This document shows positions 7,929 to 15,514 of a stretch of 64,000 nucleotides of DNA, piece by piece; within the stretch, counting starts at the first letter, position 1; each line of letters starts with the position of its first letter. The notes beneath the pieces are model-generated. The model did no database searches and had not been told where the DNA came from. It saw only the letters and a list, made by a program, of their open reading frames with translations. Source of the DNA: Saccharothrix carnea (GTDB taxonomy: Bacteria > Actinomycetota > Actinomycetes > Mycobacteriales > Pseudonocardiaceae). Made by a program: the position numbers and the translations under genes. The stretch is from positions 434,001 through 498,000 of the forward strand of contig NZ_PYAX01000002.1 in the NCBI RefSeq assembly GCF_003014735.1, written 5' to 3'.

Positions 7929-8216
7929 TCACGCCTGGGGGTAGACGCCGAAGTGGACGCGCCCGGCGTAGCGGCGGCGCACGTCGAGCACCTTGTCCGC
8001 CAACGCCTGCGCGGCGAGAGGGTCGAGGAAGACCCGGGCGTCGCCGTGCGCGACGATCACGTCGTCGACCTCGGGATGCGGCTCGATCGACAGGTCGAAG
8101 TCCTGGTCGTGGGGCTGGGTTGTCGCCGAGATCCGCAAACCGCCCTGACGTCCCACACCGGTGGCGGTGGTCAGTTCGTCGATGGCCTGCACGGCCGTGG
8201 TGTCGATGTCGAGCAC
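7929..8216 (-). CDS. Cys-less HesB/IscA-like protein
   Basis: 95-residue paralogue of the downstream gene, with GGLRISA, an acidic loop, ARVFLDPLAAQALADKVLD and a C-terminal GRVHFGV. No cysteines at the scaffold positions. The GTG at 8216 with AAGGGG upstream gives the family's normal length. An ATG at 8390 overlaps the upstream gene's stop (ATGA) and would add 58 unusual residues, so the start is not certain. Confidence 0.72.
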   Translation of the reverse strand: MLDIDTTAVQAIDELTTATGVGRQGGLRISATTQPHDQDFDLSIEPHPEVDDVIVAHGDARVFLDPLAAQALADKVLDVRRRYAGRVHFGVYPQA

Positions 8217-8343
8217 GATCTGTCCCCTTTTCCATCGTCCGGGTCCGGTCATCATCGAGACTAGGTCGCGACCCTCGTTCGCAGACGGATCGGCGTCGCT
8301 CCGCAAGGAGATCGTCAGAATGTGGCTCAACGAGGCCGGAATC

Positions 8344-8360
8344 GCAAGGTTGTCTTCAGG
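8344..8360. promoter_or_regulatory. Weak tandem 11-bp operator, site 4
   Basis: GCAAGG at 8344 and the degenerate TTCAGG at 8355, 11 bp apart, about 130 nt upstream of the GTG at 8216. No promoter-like element at the expected spacing. Kept as a weak member because of its position. Confidence 0.35.
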
Positions 8361-8386
8361 TGCGACCGACAGTCGTGGTGTCATCG

Positions 8387-8941
8387 TCATACCTCGGTAC
8401 GCAGCCGGTCCAAGCGGTGCCGTGCCAGGCTTTGCAACACCACGTCGACGGCTTCGTGGACGATCCTGCCCTCCAAGTCCCGGCGAGCCCTCAGTACGGT
8501 GTCCGTGACGACCCTTCTGGGCAGCACACCCTTGAACTCCGTAGTCAGCTTGCCGACCGCGGTCAGGCAGTACCGGTCGGGTCGGACGAGGACGATCCTC
8601 ATGTCGCGCTCCTGGAGGTCGATCGGTTTCCCAACTCTGGGGTGCCCCGGCCGCACGATGGTGATCTGACGAACCGCTGACGACACTTCCCTGTTCACTC
8701 GACCTCCTGCCGTGAGAGGACTTCGCGTCGGTGTGTTGCCATCGGCCTCATCGCGCGTGCAGGGATGCCACTGCCAACGCACAGCGAGCATCGCGGTCAC
8801 CGCCGCCCCGACCACGCCGTGGACCTGGTCGGGGCGGCGGTCCGCAGCAACGTACAACGAGCCACCTGGAACGCCTCGCTCGTCCAGTCGTGAGATCAAC
8901 TTCGTTGCCGAATGCCTGGCCTGATCGTCGGTAATCCGCAT
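8387..8941 (-). CDS. Hypothetical protein with C-terminal helical region
   Basis: Continuous frame of 184 residues from ATG 8941 (AGGAG six bases upstream). An internal GTG at 8698 with a strong GGAGG could instead start a 103-residue product. The C-terminal part (LPRRVVTDTVLRARRDLEG, VVLQSLARHRLDRLR) is helical and resembles three-helix dimerisation regions of small actinomycete proteins; the middle has ITIVRPGHPRVGKPIDL. No family is assigned with confidence. The divergent operator at 8986-9002 has a GGGCACCC element 24 bp away in this direction, supporting transcription from there through the two HesB-like genes. Confidence 0.55.
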   Translation of the reverse strand: MRITDDQARHSATKLISRLDERGVPGGSLYVAADRRPDQVHGVVGAAVTAMLAVRWQWHPCTRDEADGNTPTRSPLTAGGRVNREVSSAVRQITIVRPGHPRVGKPIDLQERDMRIVLVRPDRYCLTAVGKLTTEFKGVLPRRVVTDTVLRARRDLEGRIVHEAVDVVLQSLARHRLDRLRTEV

Positions 8942-8959
8942 GTCTGCTCCTACGTCTGA

Positions 8960-9044
8960 GGGTGCCCGCCGTCCGGAACGGTCGACCTTGCAATCGCCTG
9001 ACGACCGGCCGCCGCGTGCTCCGCTGTACGAGCCTCGGGTAGCC
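8960..9044. promoter_or_regulatory. Divergent tandem operator between 8941 and 9052 genes, site 5
   Basis: On the minus strand GTCAGG starts at 9002 and GCAAGG at 8991 (11 bp). On the plus strand GGGTAGCC begins at 9037, 51 bp from the start of CCTTGC at 8986, and ends seven bases before the ATG at 9052. On the minus strand GGGCACCC starts at 8967, 24 bp from GCAAGG. One operator thus appears to serve both directions. Confidence 0.7.
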
Positions 9045-9051
9045 GGAAGGC

Positions 9052-9597
9052 ATGAACAGGATCGGCACTCTGAGCATGGTCGCGTTCGCGGCGGTCGTGG
9101 TGTCGACGTCGTGCGGTGAGCCGCAGCAGGTGCACGGGAACGGCACCGTGGGCGCCAACGCCGAGGTCGGCGACGTGGTGCTGCGGAACGTGTTCGTGCG
9201 GGCACCCGGTGACGGCGCCTATCAGCGCGGCGAGGACGCCGTGGTCCGACTGGCGATGTTCAGCCGCTCAGACCGGCCGGACGCCCTGCTCGGCGTGCGC
9301 ACGCGGAGCGCGGACCAGGTCGAGTTGCGTTCCGACACTGACTGCGACGGCACCGCCGAGACCGTGCCACGCGTCGCCGTGCCCGCCGATCGCGCCGTGG
9401 ACAGACCCGGCAGCGTGGACCCGGCCTACCAGCTGCACGTAGTGGACTTCTCCGAGGAGGTCCGCGCGGGCACCACCGTCCCCCTGACGTTCATCTTCGA
9501 GGACGCCGGCGAGATCACGGTGGACGCACTGGTCGAAACCGAAGACGACGGCGACATGCCGCCCACCCACTGCCCGACGACGACCTGGAGCCAATGA
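9052..9597 (+). CDS. PCu(A)C-like (LpqE-type) lipoprotein
   Basis: 181-residue lipoprotein with a short signal and lipobox (VVSTSC). The beta-sandwich body ([53 protein letters not shown] as separated segments) resembles PCu(A)C copper-chaperone domains, but the HxnMx21HxM copper ligands are missing, so it is an LpqE-like relative of unknown ligand. The ATG lies six bases after TAGCCG, suggesting a leaderless transcript, though GGAAGG could also serve. It is followed after one base by the protease gene. A paralogue with an extra domain is at 24737. Confidence 0.8.
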   Translation: MNRIGTLSMVAFAAVVVSTSCGEPQQVHGNGTVGANAEVGDVVLRNVFVRAPGDGAYQRGEDAVVRLAMFSRSDRPDALLGVRTRSADQVELRSDTDCDGTAETVPRVAVPADRAVDRPGSVDPAYQLHVVDFSEEVRAGTTVPLTFIFEDAGEITVDALVETEDDGDMPPTHCPTTTWSQ

Positions 9598-9598
9598 C

Positions 9599-10603
9599 AT
9601 GAAAGTCCTTCGTACGGCGCTCCTCACGACGGCCGTTGTGACCGCTGCCGCGTGCACCGCCGGACCCACCGGCACCGTCGCGCAGCCGAGCAGCGCCCCG
9701 CCCGCCGCGACCGGGACGTCCTACGCCGACCTGGTGGAACGCACCGCGCCGCACGTGGTGACCATCCGCACCGACGGCGGGCTGGGCAGCGGCGTGGTCT
9801 TCCGCTCCGACGTGGTGGTGACCAACCAGCACGTCGTCGGCGAGCAACAGGACGTCGTGGTCGAGTACGCCGACGGGCAGCAGTCATCGGGCGAGGTGCT
9901 TGCCACCGACGTGGTCACCGATCTGGCGGTCGTGCGCACCGAGCGCAAGGACCTCCCGGTGCCCGAGTACCGGGAGGACCTTCCCCGACCGGGTGATCCG
10001 GTGCTGGCGCTGGGCAGCCCGCTGGGCTTCGAGAACACCGTGACCGCCGGCATCGTCTCCGGGCTGCACCGGGAGATCCCCGGCTCGGCGGCGCAGACCC
10101 GGGCGCTGGTGGACCTGATCCAGACCGACGCCCCGATCTCGCCGGGAAACTCCGGCGGCGCGCTGCTGGACACCGAGGGCCGGGTGGTCGGCATCAACGA
10201 GGCCTACATCCCGCCGGCCGCGGGCGCGGTGTCGCTGGGCTTCGCCATCCCGGCGGCCACGGCGGTCGACGTGGCCGAGCAGCTGCTGGACGACGGCTCC
10301 GCCACCCACCCCTACCTGGGCGTGTCACTGGGGCGGTTGACCGACGACATCCGGGAGCGGTTCGGCGTGACCGCCGACGAGGGAGTCCTCGTGCTCCGCC
10401 TGGATGATGGAGGCCCGGCTGCTGACGCCGGTGTGCGGGCCGGCGACGTGGTCGTGGAGCTGGCCGGGCAACAGGTGCGCGAGGTGGAGGACGTGCTCGG
10501 CGCGCTGCGCCGCACCGAGCCGGGAGAACAGGTCGACTTGGTCGTCGTGCGGGATGGACAACGGCAGGAGCTGTCAGTGCAGATCGCGGCGCGCGAGCGC
10601 TGA
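9599..10603 (+). CDS. HtrA/DegP-type trypsin-like serine protease with PDZ domain
   Basis: 334 residues: an N-terminal signal with possible lipobox ending at Cys19 (the -3 position is weak), a Pro/Ala linker, then a trypsin-like domain with catalytic His78 (TNQHV), Asp108 (TDLAVV) and Ser185 (SPGNSGGAL), and a PDZ domain from about 240 (HPYLGVSLG, GVRAGDVVVELAGQQV). All three catalytic residues are present. Likely an extracytoplasmic quality-control protease. It starts one base after the preceding lipoprotein stop, so the two are one operon and may work together at the cell surface. Confidence 0.93.
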   Translation: MKVLRTALLTTAVVTAAACTAGPTGTVAQPSSAPPAATGTSYADLVERTAPHVVTIRTDGGLGSGVVFRSDVVVTNQHVVGEQQDVVVEYADGQQSSGEVLATDVVTDLAVVRTERKDLPVPEYREDLPRPGDPVLALGSPLGFENTVTAGIVSGLHREIPGSAAQTRALVDLIQTDAPISPGNSGGALLDTEGRVVGINEAYIPPAAGAVSLGFAIPAATAVDVAEQLLDDGSATHPYLGVSLGRLTDDIRERFGVTADEGVLVLRLDDGGPAADAGVRAGDVVVELAGQQVREVEDVLGALRRTEPGEQVDLVVVRDGQRQELSVQIAARER

Positions 10604-10622
10604 GAGTGGTGGTGGCCGGTCG

Positions 10623-10885
10623 GTGCGGACGATGGTCGACATTGGACGGTTGTGTGGTGTTCGCGTGCGGGTGCACTGGGGTGCCCTGCTCGTCGGGGTT
10701 GACCCGGTGCCGGTCGCACCGCTGAACGGCGGCCGGCTGTGGCAGGCCGTGCTGTGGCCCCGGTGGGGCGACCGGAGCGGGCGATGGTGTTCGAACAGGG
10801 GCACTTGGTGGGCATCGTCTCGCCGAGCGACATCGGTCGGGCGGTCCTGCTGCACGGCCTCACGGTCACCGGAACCGCCGGCTGA
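10623..10885 (+). pseudogene. Relic of site-2 protease (RIP) with CBS domain
   Basis: Three non-contiguous pieces in different frames. DIGRLCGVRVRVHWGALLV matches the N-terminal helix start of actinomycete site-2 proteases. VAPLNGGRLWQAVLWPRWGDR matches the third catalytic motif region, where functional enzymes have a PLDGGR-type Asp. The downstream frame from 10784 (MVFEQGHLVGIVSPSDI) matches the end of a CBS domain and stops at 10885. The HExxH segment is deleted. Clearly a decayed gene. Confidence 0.82.
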
Positions 10886-10912
10886 CCACGTCCCAGCACT
10901 CGGCCGCCGGAC

Positions 10913-10954
10913 GCAAGCTCGCCGCAAGGTTCCGGGACCTGCCCGCGGGAAACC
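10913..10954 (+). promoter_or_regulatory. Tandem 11-bp operator (forward) plus GGGAAACC element, site 6
   Basis: GCAAGC at 10913 and GCAAGG at 10924 (11 bp), with GGGAAACC at 10947, 23 bp after the second half-site. It precedes the lipoprotein gene at 11006. Confidence 0.7.
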
Positions 10955-11005
10955 GGAAAGGGGACGAAACGCAAGCGCGGCAACGGATGACAGGAGCTTT
11001 CGATC

Positions 11006-11494
11006 ATGATTCGACGTGCGGACAAGGTGGTCGCGGTGAGCGCAGTGCTGGCTCTTGCCACTGGGCTGACCGGGTGCGGGGTCGACGACGACAACCCCAT
11101 CGCCGATGGCGGAGCGGCCACCACGACTGAGGAGACGATGACCGGGGAGACGACGACTTCATCCGCCCGGACGCAGTACTTCGCGGGAGCTGACCACGTC
11201 GGCGAGAAGGTCACGATCACCGTGCCGGTGGTGCAGGACCTGACCGAGGGCTCGGTCGTGCTCGACGCGGAGGCCTACGGCGACGACAGCCTGCTGGTGC
11301 TGTTCAAGGGCGGCGAGCGTGAGTTCGCCGAGGGCCAGTCGGTGACTGCCACCGGCACGGTCAGGCAATTCTCCTACGACGACTACGCCGACGATTACGG
11401 CCTGGCTGAGTCCGCGCTGTTCGACGTTTACGCCGACGAGGAGTTCCTCGCCGCCGACGACGTCACCGCGGAGTCGGCCACGCCGAGCAGCTGA
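11006..11494 (+). CDS. Secreted lipoprotein, OB-like YFA family (copy 2)
   Basis: 162 residues: signal with lipobox LTGC, a Thr/Glu-rich linker, then the family body YFAGADHVGEKVTIT, AYGDDSLLVL, VTATGTVRQFSYDDY and YADEEFLAADD. It shares the motif order with the lipoproteins at 2495 and 13625, especially the paired YGDDS and F(S/A)YDDYA segments. ATG preceded by AGGAG. Downstream DUF3040 and universal-stress genes follow at short distance and may be co-transcribed from site 6. Confidence 0.85.
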   Translation: MIRRADKVVAVSAVLALATGLTGCGVDDDNPIADGGAATTTEETMTGETTTSSARTQYFAGADHVGEKVTITVPVVQDLTEGSVVLDAEAYGDDSLLVLFKGGEREFAEGQSVTATGTVRQFSYDDYADDYGLAESALFDVYADEEFLAADDVTAESATPSS

Positions 11495-11538
11495 CGGGCG
11501 GTCCGACGGGCCGATTCGGGGAACGGAGGTGACACCAC

Positions 11539-11847
11539 GTGGACAGGAAGGCCGGCCACGACGACGAACGAGCACTGACCGAGATCGAGCGTGAGCTGAC
11601 CGCGGAGGACCCCGCGCTGGCTGCGGCTCTGGGCACCGTCTCCCCGGTGCGGCGACCCGCCCGGTGGATGGCGTTGACCGCCCTCGGAGGGCTGGTGCTG
11701 CTCGCCGGGTTCCTGGTGGACAGCCCGGTCACCACGGTGCTGGGCGCCGGTGGCGCGGTCGCCGGCTCCTTGATGCTGCTGTGGTCGACCCTCGACCAGG
11801 GCAGCGGGCCGGACCAGGGCGGGCGGATGCCGATGTGGCCGGTGTGA
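11539..11847 (+). CDS. DUF3040 small membrane protein
   Basis: 102 residues with an N-terminal acidic helix (DERALTEIERELTAEDPALAAAL) characteristic of DUF3040, then two membrane helices (about 43-58 and 65-83). GTG at 11539 follows GGAGG. Function unknown. It stands 44 bp after the lipoprotein, probably in its operon. Confidence 0.82.
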   Translation: MDRKAGHDDERALTEIERELTAEDPALAAALGTVSPVRRPARWMALTALGGLVLLAGFLVDSPVTTVLGAGGAVAGSLMLLWSTLDQGSGPDQGGRMPMWPV

Positions 11848-11963
11848 ACCACCGGGCAGCGGTTCTCGCGCGGGAGTTCGGTGACAAGTTGTTCGTGTTC
11901 GACGGCGGCGAGTGCGGGGTGAGTCTCTGCGGTGCTCGTTGCTGCTGGAGTTGGAGGAGAAGC

Positions 11964-12887
11964 GTGGACGTGACCAAGGACAATGCGGTGGTGGCCGGTG
12001 TCGACGGGACCGGACCGTCCGAGCGCGCGGCGCTGTGGGCGGCCCGGCAGGCGGTCGTCTTCGGCAAGCCGCTGGTGCTGGTGTACGGGATGCGGTGGCC
12101 GATGTACACGCAGGCGCACCTGCACGCGCCTGTCGGCATGGGTGTGGTCGAGCCTGGTCTTACCGAGGAGCCGATGCGGCGATGGGCCCGGGACATGCTC
12201 GACGGCCTCGCCGAGCGGTGCCGGGAGGTCACCGGTGCCGAAGTGGACAGCGACATCGTGTCAGGCGACCCCGTGGACGCGGTGGTCCTGGCCGCGGACC
12301 GGGTGGCCTTCGCGGTGGTCGGGCACTCCGAACAAGGCGGGGTGGCCGAGTTCCTGCTGGGCTCCACCGCGCAGCGGTTGACGAGGTCGTGCCCGTGGCC
12401 GGTCGTGGTCGTCCGCGACGAGGCCACTGTCGACGAGGTACGCGACGGCGGGCCGGTGGTGGTCGGCGTGGACGGCTCTCCGGTGAGTGGCCAGGCGCTG
12501 CGGTTCGCGTTCGGGTTCGCCGCCCGGCACGGCGCCGAGGTCGTGGTCGTGCACGCGTCGAGCGAGAGGACGACCGCGATGACCGAGCCGGTGCAGACGC
12601 GTGAGGAGGCCGCGTTGCGCGAGGAGTGGGGGCCGGTGGGCAGCGAACTGGCAGAGTGCGCGAGGCGGTACCCGGGTGTGTCGCACCGGCTGGTCGACGT
12701 CTTCGGCCCGCCGGTGGAAGCACTGCTCGCTGCCTCCGCCAACGCAGCAATGCTGGTGGTGGGCAGCCACGGCAAGGGCGCCGTGCGCCGGGCGCTGCTG
12801 GGGTCGGTCAGCCACGAGCTGGTCGGCAGCGCTCCGTGCCCCGTGGCGGTGCTGTCCCCTGACATCACAACGGCCGACCTGCGGTGA
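11964..12887 (+). CDS. Universal stress protein, two tandem Usp domains
   Basis: 307-residue cytosolic protein with two Usp domains (about 1-145 and 155-303). Each carries the nucleotide-binding signature G2xG9xG(S/T): VGHSEQGGVAEFLLGST in domain 1 and VGSHGKGAVRRALLGSVS in domain 2. GTG at 11964 follows GGAGGAG. Highly similar in layout to the Usp at 22229. Tandem Usps in actinomycetes are associated with hypoxia and dormancy; here it sits in the stress island, last of a likely lipoprotein-DUF3040-Usp unit. Confidence 0.92.
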   Translation: MDVTKDNAVVAGVDGTGPSERAALWAARQAVVFGKPLVLVYGMRWPMYTQAHLHAPVGMGVVEPGLTEEPMRRWARDMLDGLAERCREVTGAEVDSDIVSGDPVDAVVLAADRVAFAVVGHSEQGGVAEFLLGSTAQRLTRSCPWPVVVVRDEATVDEVRDGGPVVVGVDGSPVSGQALRFAFGFAARHGAEVVVVHASSERTTAMTEPVQTREEAALREEWGPVGSELAECARRYPGVSHRLVDVFGPPVEALLAASANAAMLVVGSHGKGAVRRALLGSVSHELVGSAPCPVAVLSPDITTADLR

Positions 12888-12928
12888 CCCCGAGCGCTTG
12901 AGCCGATCTCCGCTCACCCGGTGGAGTA

Positions 12929-13395
12929 CTACCGTTCGTCGTAGGCGCGCAACACCGCATCCGTGGACTCACCGACCAGCAGGAAGCGCCGACGGAGGTT
13001 TCGGCCAGGTCGTCGAGGGCCCCGCCGAGTGCCGCGCCCGCGAACCGGACAGCCGGATCGGCCGACGACGCCGCGTCGCGGGTCAGGCTGACGGCGAAGC
13101 CGAGCTTCCCGGACAGGGCAGCGGCGTCGTCACGGTCGCGGAAGTAGTAGGTCACCCCGTATCGGGTCAAGTCGACCCTGACTTGCGCGACGGCACCGAC
13201 GAGGTCGAACAGCACGCGGCGAGGCGCAGGACGGGCGAGGTGGGCACGATGTCGCCGAAAACCGAGGGTGGCGACGGCGACCAGTGACACGTAGAGGGCG
13301 TCCGGCACGTCGCTGCGGTGCGCGGGGTCCAGGGTCGGGCCGAAGGTGAACCCGTGGGGCATCCGGACGACGTAGACCGGCGTCCATCCCGGGTG
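12929..13395 (-). pseudogene. Relic of a two-helix K+ channel-type gene
   Basis: Read on the minus strand: MPHGFTFGPTLD and DALYVSLVAVATLGF in one frame, GDIVPTSPVLRLA in a second, then back to VRVDLTRYGVTYYFRDRDD and VRFAGAALGGALDDLAE, and a last shift to FLLVGESTDAVLRAYDER before the stop at 12929. Joined, this gives the selectivity-filter segment TLGFGDIVP of a K+ channel followed by the long cytoplasmic tail typical of actinomycete relatives. The region between filter and tail is shortened and the N-terminal helices are absent. At least three frameshifts make it non-functional. Confidence 0.82.
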
Positions 13396-13522
13396 TCCCT
13401 CGTCTGAGTTCCCGTAGTGCTGGCGTCGTTGCCAGGCGCTTCGTTCTCCGTGGTCGTCGCGTGCACTGCGCTGCCCTGCGGATGACCTGGCCTCCGCCGG
13501 GTGAACCCGTGTGGAACCTGTC

Positions 13523-13564
13523 GCAAGGTGTTCGCAAGGTTCTCGCGTCGGTGCACGGGAACCC
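13523..13564 (+). promoter_or_regulatory. Tandem 11-bp operator (forward) plus GGGAACCC element, site 7
   Basis: GCAAGG at 13523 and GCAAGG at 13534, two perfect half-sites 11 bp apart, with GGGAACCC at 13557 (23 bp). This is the best forward site in the window and precedes the lipoprotein at 13625. Confidence 0.75.
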
Positions 13565-13624
13565 GATCGGCGACGAGCACAGGCAGTGTGGACGGTGCGT
13601 CGGGATGTCGACATGGAGGAGCAC

Positions 13625-14113
13625 GTGTGCGCTCGATCCGTTGAGGACCGTTCGAGGAACCCGCTGCGCGCGGCCGTGATCGCGATGACCGCGGCGGCCG
13701 TCGTCACCGGTTGCGGTGGCGATCATGGGGAGGCCCCGGACGACCTTCCTGCTTCCGACGACGTGACGCCTTCTGCGGAGGTCGGGCAGGTGAACTACTT
13801 CGCCGGCGAAGCGCACTTGGGTGAGCAGGTGACGATCACCGCGACGGTGATCGACGAGCCGGCCGCGAGCGCTGCGGTGATCAACGCGGCTGCGTACGGC
13901 GACGACTCGGTGTTGGTGCTGGTGCCGCTGGAGGCGCGATCGCTGCTGGACGTCGAGGGCGAGATCACCGTCACCGGCACGATCGCGACGTTCTCCTACG
14001 ACGATTACGCGGAACGCTACGGCCTGGTCGACGCTGCCCGCTACGACGACTTCGAGCAGGAGGAGTTCCTGTTGGTCGATCACCTCGCGCGCGGCGCCGG
14101 TCCGACGCGCTGA
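13625..14113 (+). CDS. Secreted lipoprotein, OB-like YFA family (copy 3)
   Basis: 162 residues: signal with lipobox VTGC, a short acidic linker, and the body YFAGEAHLGEQVTIT, AYGDDSVLVL, ITVTGTIATFSYDDYAERYGL and QEEFLLVDH, matching the copies at 2495 and 11006. The GTG at 13625 is preferred because GGAGGAG lies just upstream; an ATG at 13613 is in frame but poorly placed. It is preceded by operator site 7. Confidence 0.83.
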   Translation: MCARSVEDRSRNPLRAAVIAMTAAAVVTGCGGDHGEAPDDLPASDDVTPSAEVGQVNYFAGEAHLGEQVTITATVIDEPAASAAVINAAAYGDDSVLVLVPLEARSLLDVEGEITVTGTIATFSYDDYAERYGLVDAARYDDFEQEEFLLVDHLARGAGPTR

Positions 14114-14238
14114 CCGGCGCTCGGGCCGTTGGGCGTCCACCACGCCGGCACCATCCCTGCCGTCGGCGAACTGGCTTGGCCATGGCCGACGTCATGAGCT
14201 CGACTTGAATTACCACAGCGGACCGCGGCAGGTCGCCG

Positions 14239-14272
14239 GGGTGACACGGCGTTGGTTGGCGCGGTGTCACCC
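14239..14272. terminator. Bidirectional hairpin terminator
   Basis: Perfect inverted repeat GGGTGACAC ... GTGTCACCC with a 16-base loop, placed between the convergent ends of the lipoprotein (14113) and the hydrolase (14279). No T-run, as usual in GC-rich actinomycetes. Confidence 0.65.
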
Positions 14273-14278
14273 TCGTGG

Positions 14279-15097
14279 TCAGGGAACATTCGGAGAACTC
14301 TGCTCCAGAGAGCGTGCGGTCCCACGACCGTGAAGGGTTCGGTCCAGGTCGGACACGGCCCCCGAGACTGTCTCGACGAGGTGCTCCGGTGCGGTATAGG
14401 GCAGGCTGTGGCCACCGCGAACCTCCACGTGTCGCCCGTCGCGGGCCAGACCGGCCAGGTGCGCCGCCCAGGTTCGGGAGAGCAGCGGGTCCTTGGTGCC
14501 ACGCACGACGAGGACCGGGCACCGGACCTGGGGCAACGCCGCTTCCAGTCGATAGGTGCACAGGTCGCGGAAAGCAGCCCACACCATGCGCGGTCCGCAC
14601 CGCAGCCCTTCCCGCAGAAGATCGCGAACCAGGGAAGGAGGTTCGTGCGCCATCGCCCACGTCCACCGGGCGATGATCGCCGAAGGTGCCCGCCGGTTCT
14701 GCGGAGGGCTCACCAGGACGAGGTACCGGATGAGGTCAGGGTTCCGAAGGGCCAGCTCGGTGGCGCTGTGGCACCCGCCCGAATGGGCGACCACGAAGGC
14801 AGGGCCGGCTCCGGCGGCCAGGACCCCGCCCAGCACCTCGGCATCGTCGTACATGGAGGCCGGCGGACCCGACCGCGGGGTGTTCCCGACGCCGGGCAGG
14901 TCGGGTGCGACCACTGCGCGATCTCGGGCGAGCCGGGCCATGGTGGGCGCCAGGTAGCGCGTGGACGCCACCATCCCGTGGACCAGCAGCACCGGTGTGC
15001 GCGAGCGGTCGGGGGAGTCCGTGTAGCGCACGGCCACTCTGTGCGTTCCTGCTCGGATGCGGACGGCGGATGGTACGCGGTCTGGCTGCATACCCAT
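14279..15097 (-). CDS. Alpha/beta-fold hydrolase
   Basis: 272-residue single-domain hydrolase without signal peptide. The oxyanion strand is LLVHGM, the nucleophile elbow AHSGGC places Ser at about 107, the acid is the Asp in GTKDPLL, and the His is in RGGHSLPY. The three catalytic residues are in the right order and spacing. Substrate unknown. ATG at 15097 follows AAGGAAC. A reverse-class operator lies about 150-200 bp upstream on its strand (site 8), tying it to the island regulon. Confidence 0.87.
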   Translation of the reverse strand: MGMQPDRVPSAVRIRAGTHRVAVRYTDSPDRSRTPVLLVHGMVASTRYLAPTMARLARDRAVVAPDLPGVGNTPRSGPPASMYDDAEVLGGVLAAGAGPAFVVAHSGGCHSATELALRNPDLIRYLVLVSPPQNRRAPSAIIARWTWAMAHEPPSLVRDLLREGLRCGPRMVWAAFRDLCTYRLEAALPQVRCPVLVVRGTKDPLLSRTWAAHLAGLARDGRHVEVRGGHSLPYTAPEHLVETVSGAVSDLDRTLHGRGTARSLEQSSPNVP

Positions 15098-15514
15098 GTC
15101 GTTCCTTTCTGGCGGTGGCAGGAGCGCTCAGCTCTGATGCTCCTCGTGCATGACAGTCAAGAAGTGCGTGTGGACAGATCCAGCCAGGACTTCGGCTCGA
15201 CGACGGCGCAGGACAGTGCGGGATCGAAGAGTGTCCCTCTTCGGACTACCCCCGTGGGCACGCCGAGCACGGGCGAAGCCGGGAACGCAAGCACAGCGCA
15301 AGGCCCGATTCCGGCGCGGTGGCCGCGTCGAGGCCGCTGTCGACGGTGGTACCGCGTCGCACCGGCTGCCGGATCTCCGCGGGGAGTCGACTCCCGCACG
15401 ACCTGCGGTGAGGAGTCGGAGGGCCGCGCTCGAATCGCCGAGATCATTGTCACCGGTCATCATCGTGTGACCGCGAGAGCGTGACGACAGTGACCAACGG
15501 ACGGTGATGCCGAC
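15098..15514. other. Divergent intergenic region
   Basis: 417 bp between the hydrolase and antiporter genes. No convincing protein-coding frame on either strand. It holds operator site 8 and a minus-strand GGGTAG element; nothing else recognised. Confidence 0.6.
15243..15303 (-). promoter_or_regulatory. Tandem 11-bp operator (reverse class, minus-strand gene), site 8
   Basis: Plus-strand GCAAGC at 15287 and GCAAGG at 15298, 11 bp apart. On the minus strand GGGTAG starts at 15251, exactly 52 bp from the start of CCTTGC at 15303, the spacing seen in the plus-strand reverse-class sites. It fits control of the hydrolase at 15097. Confidence 0.62.
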
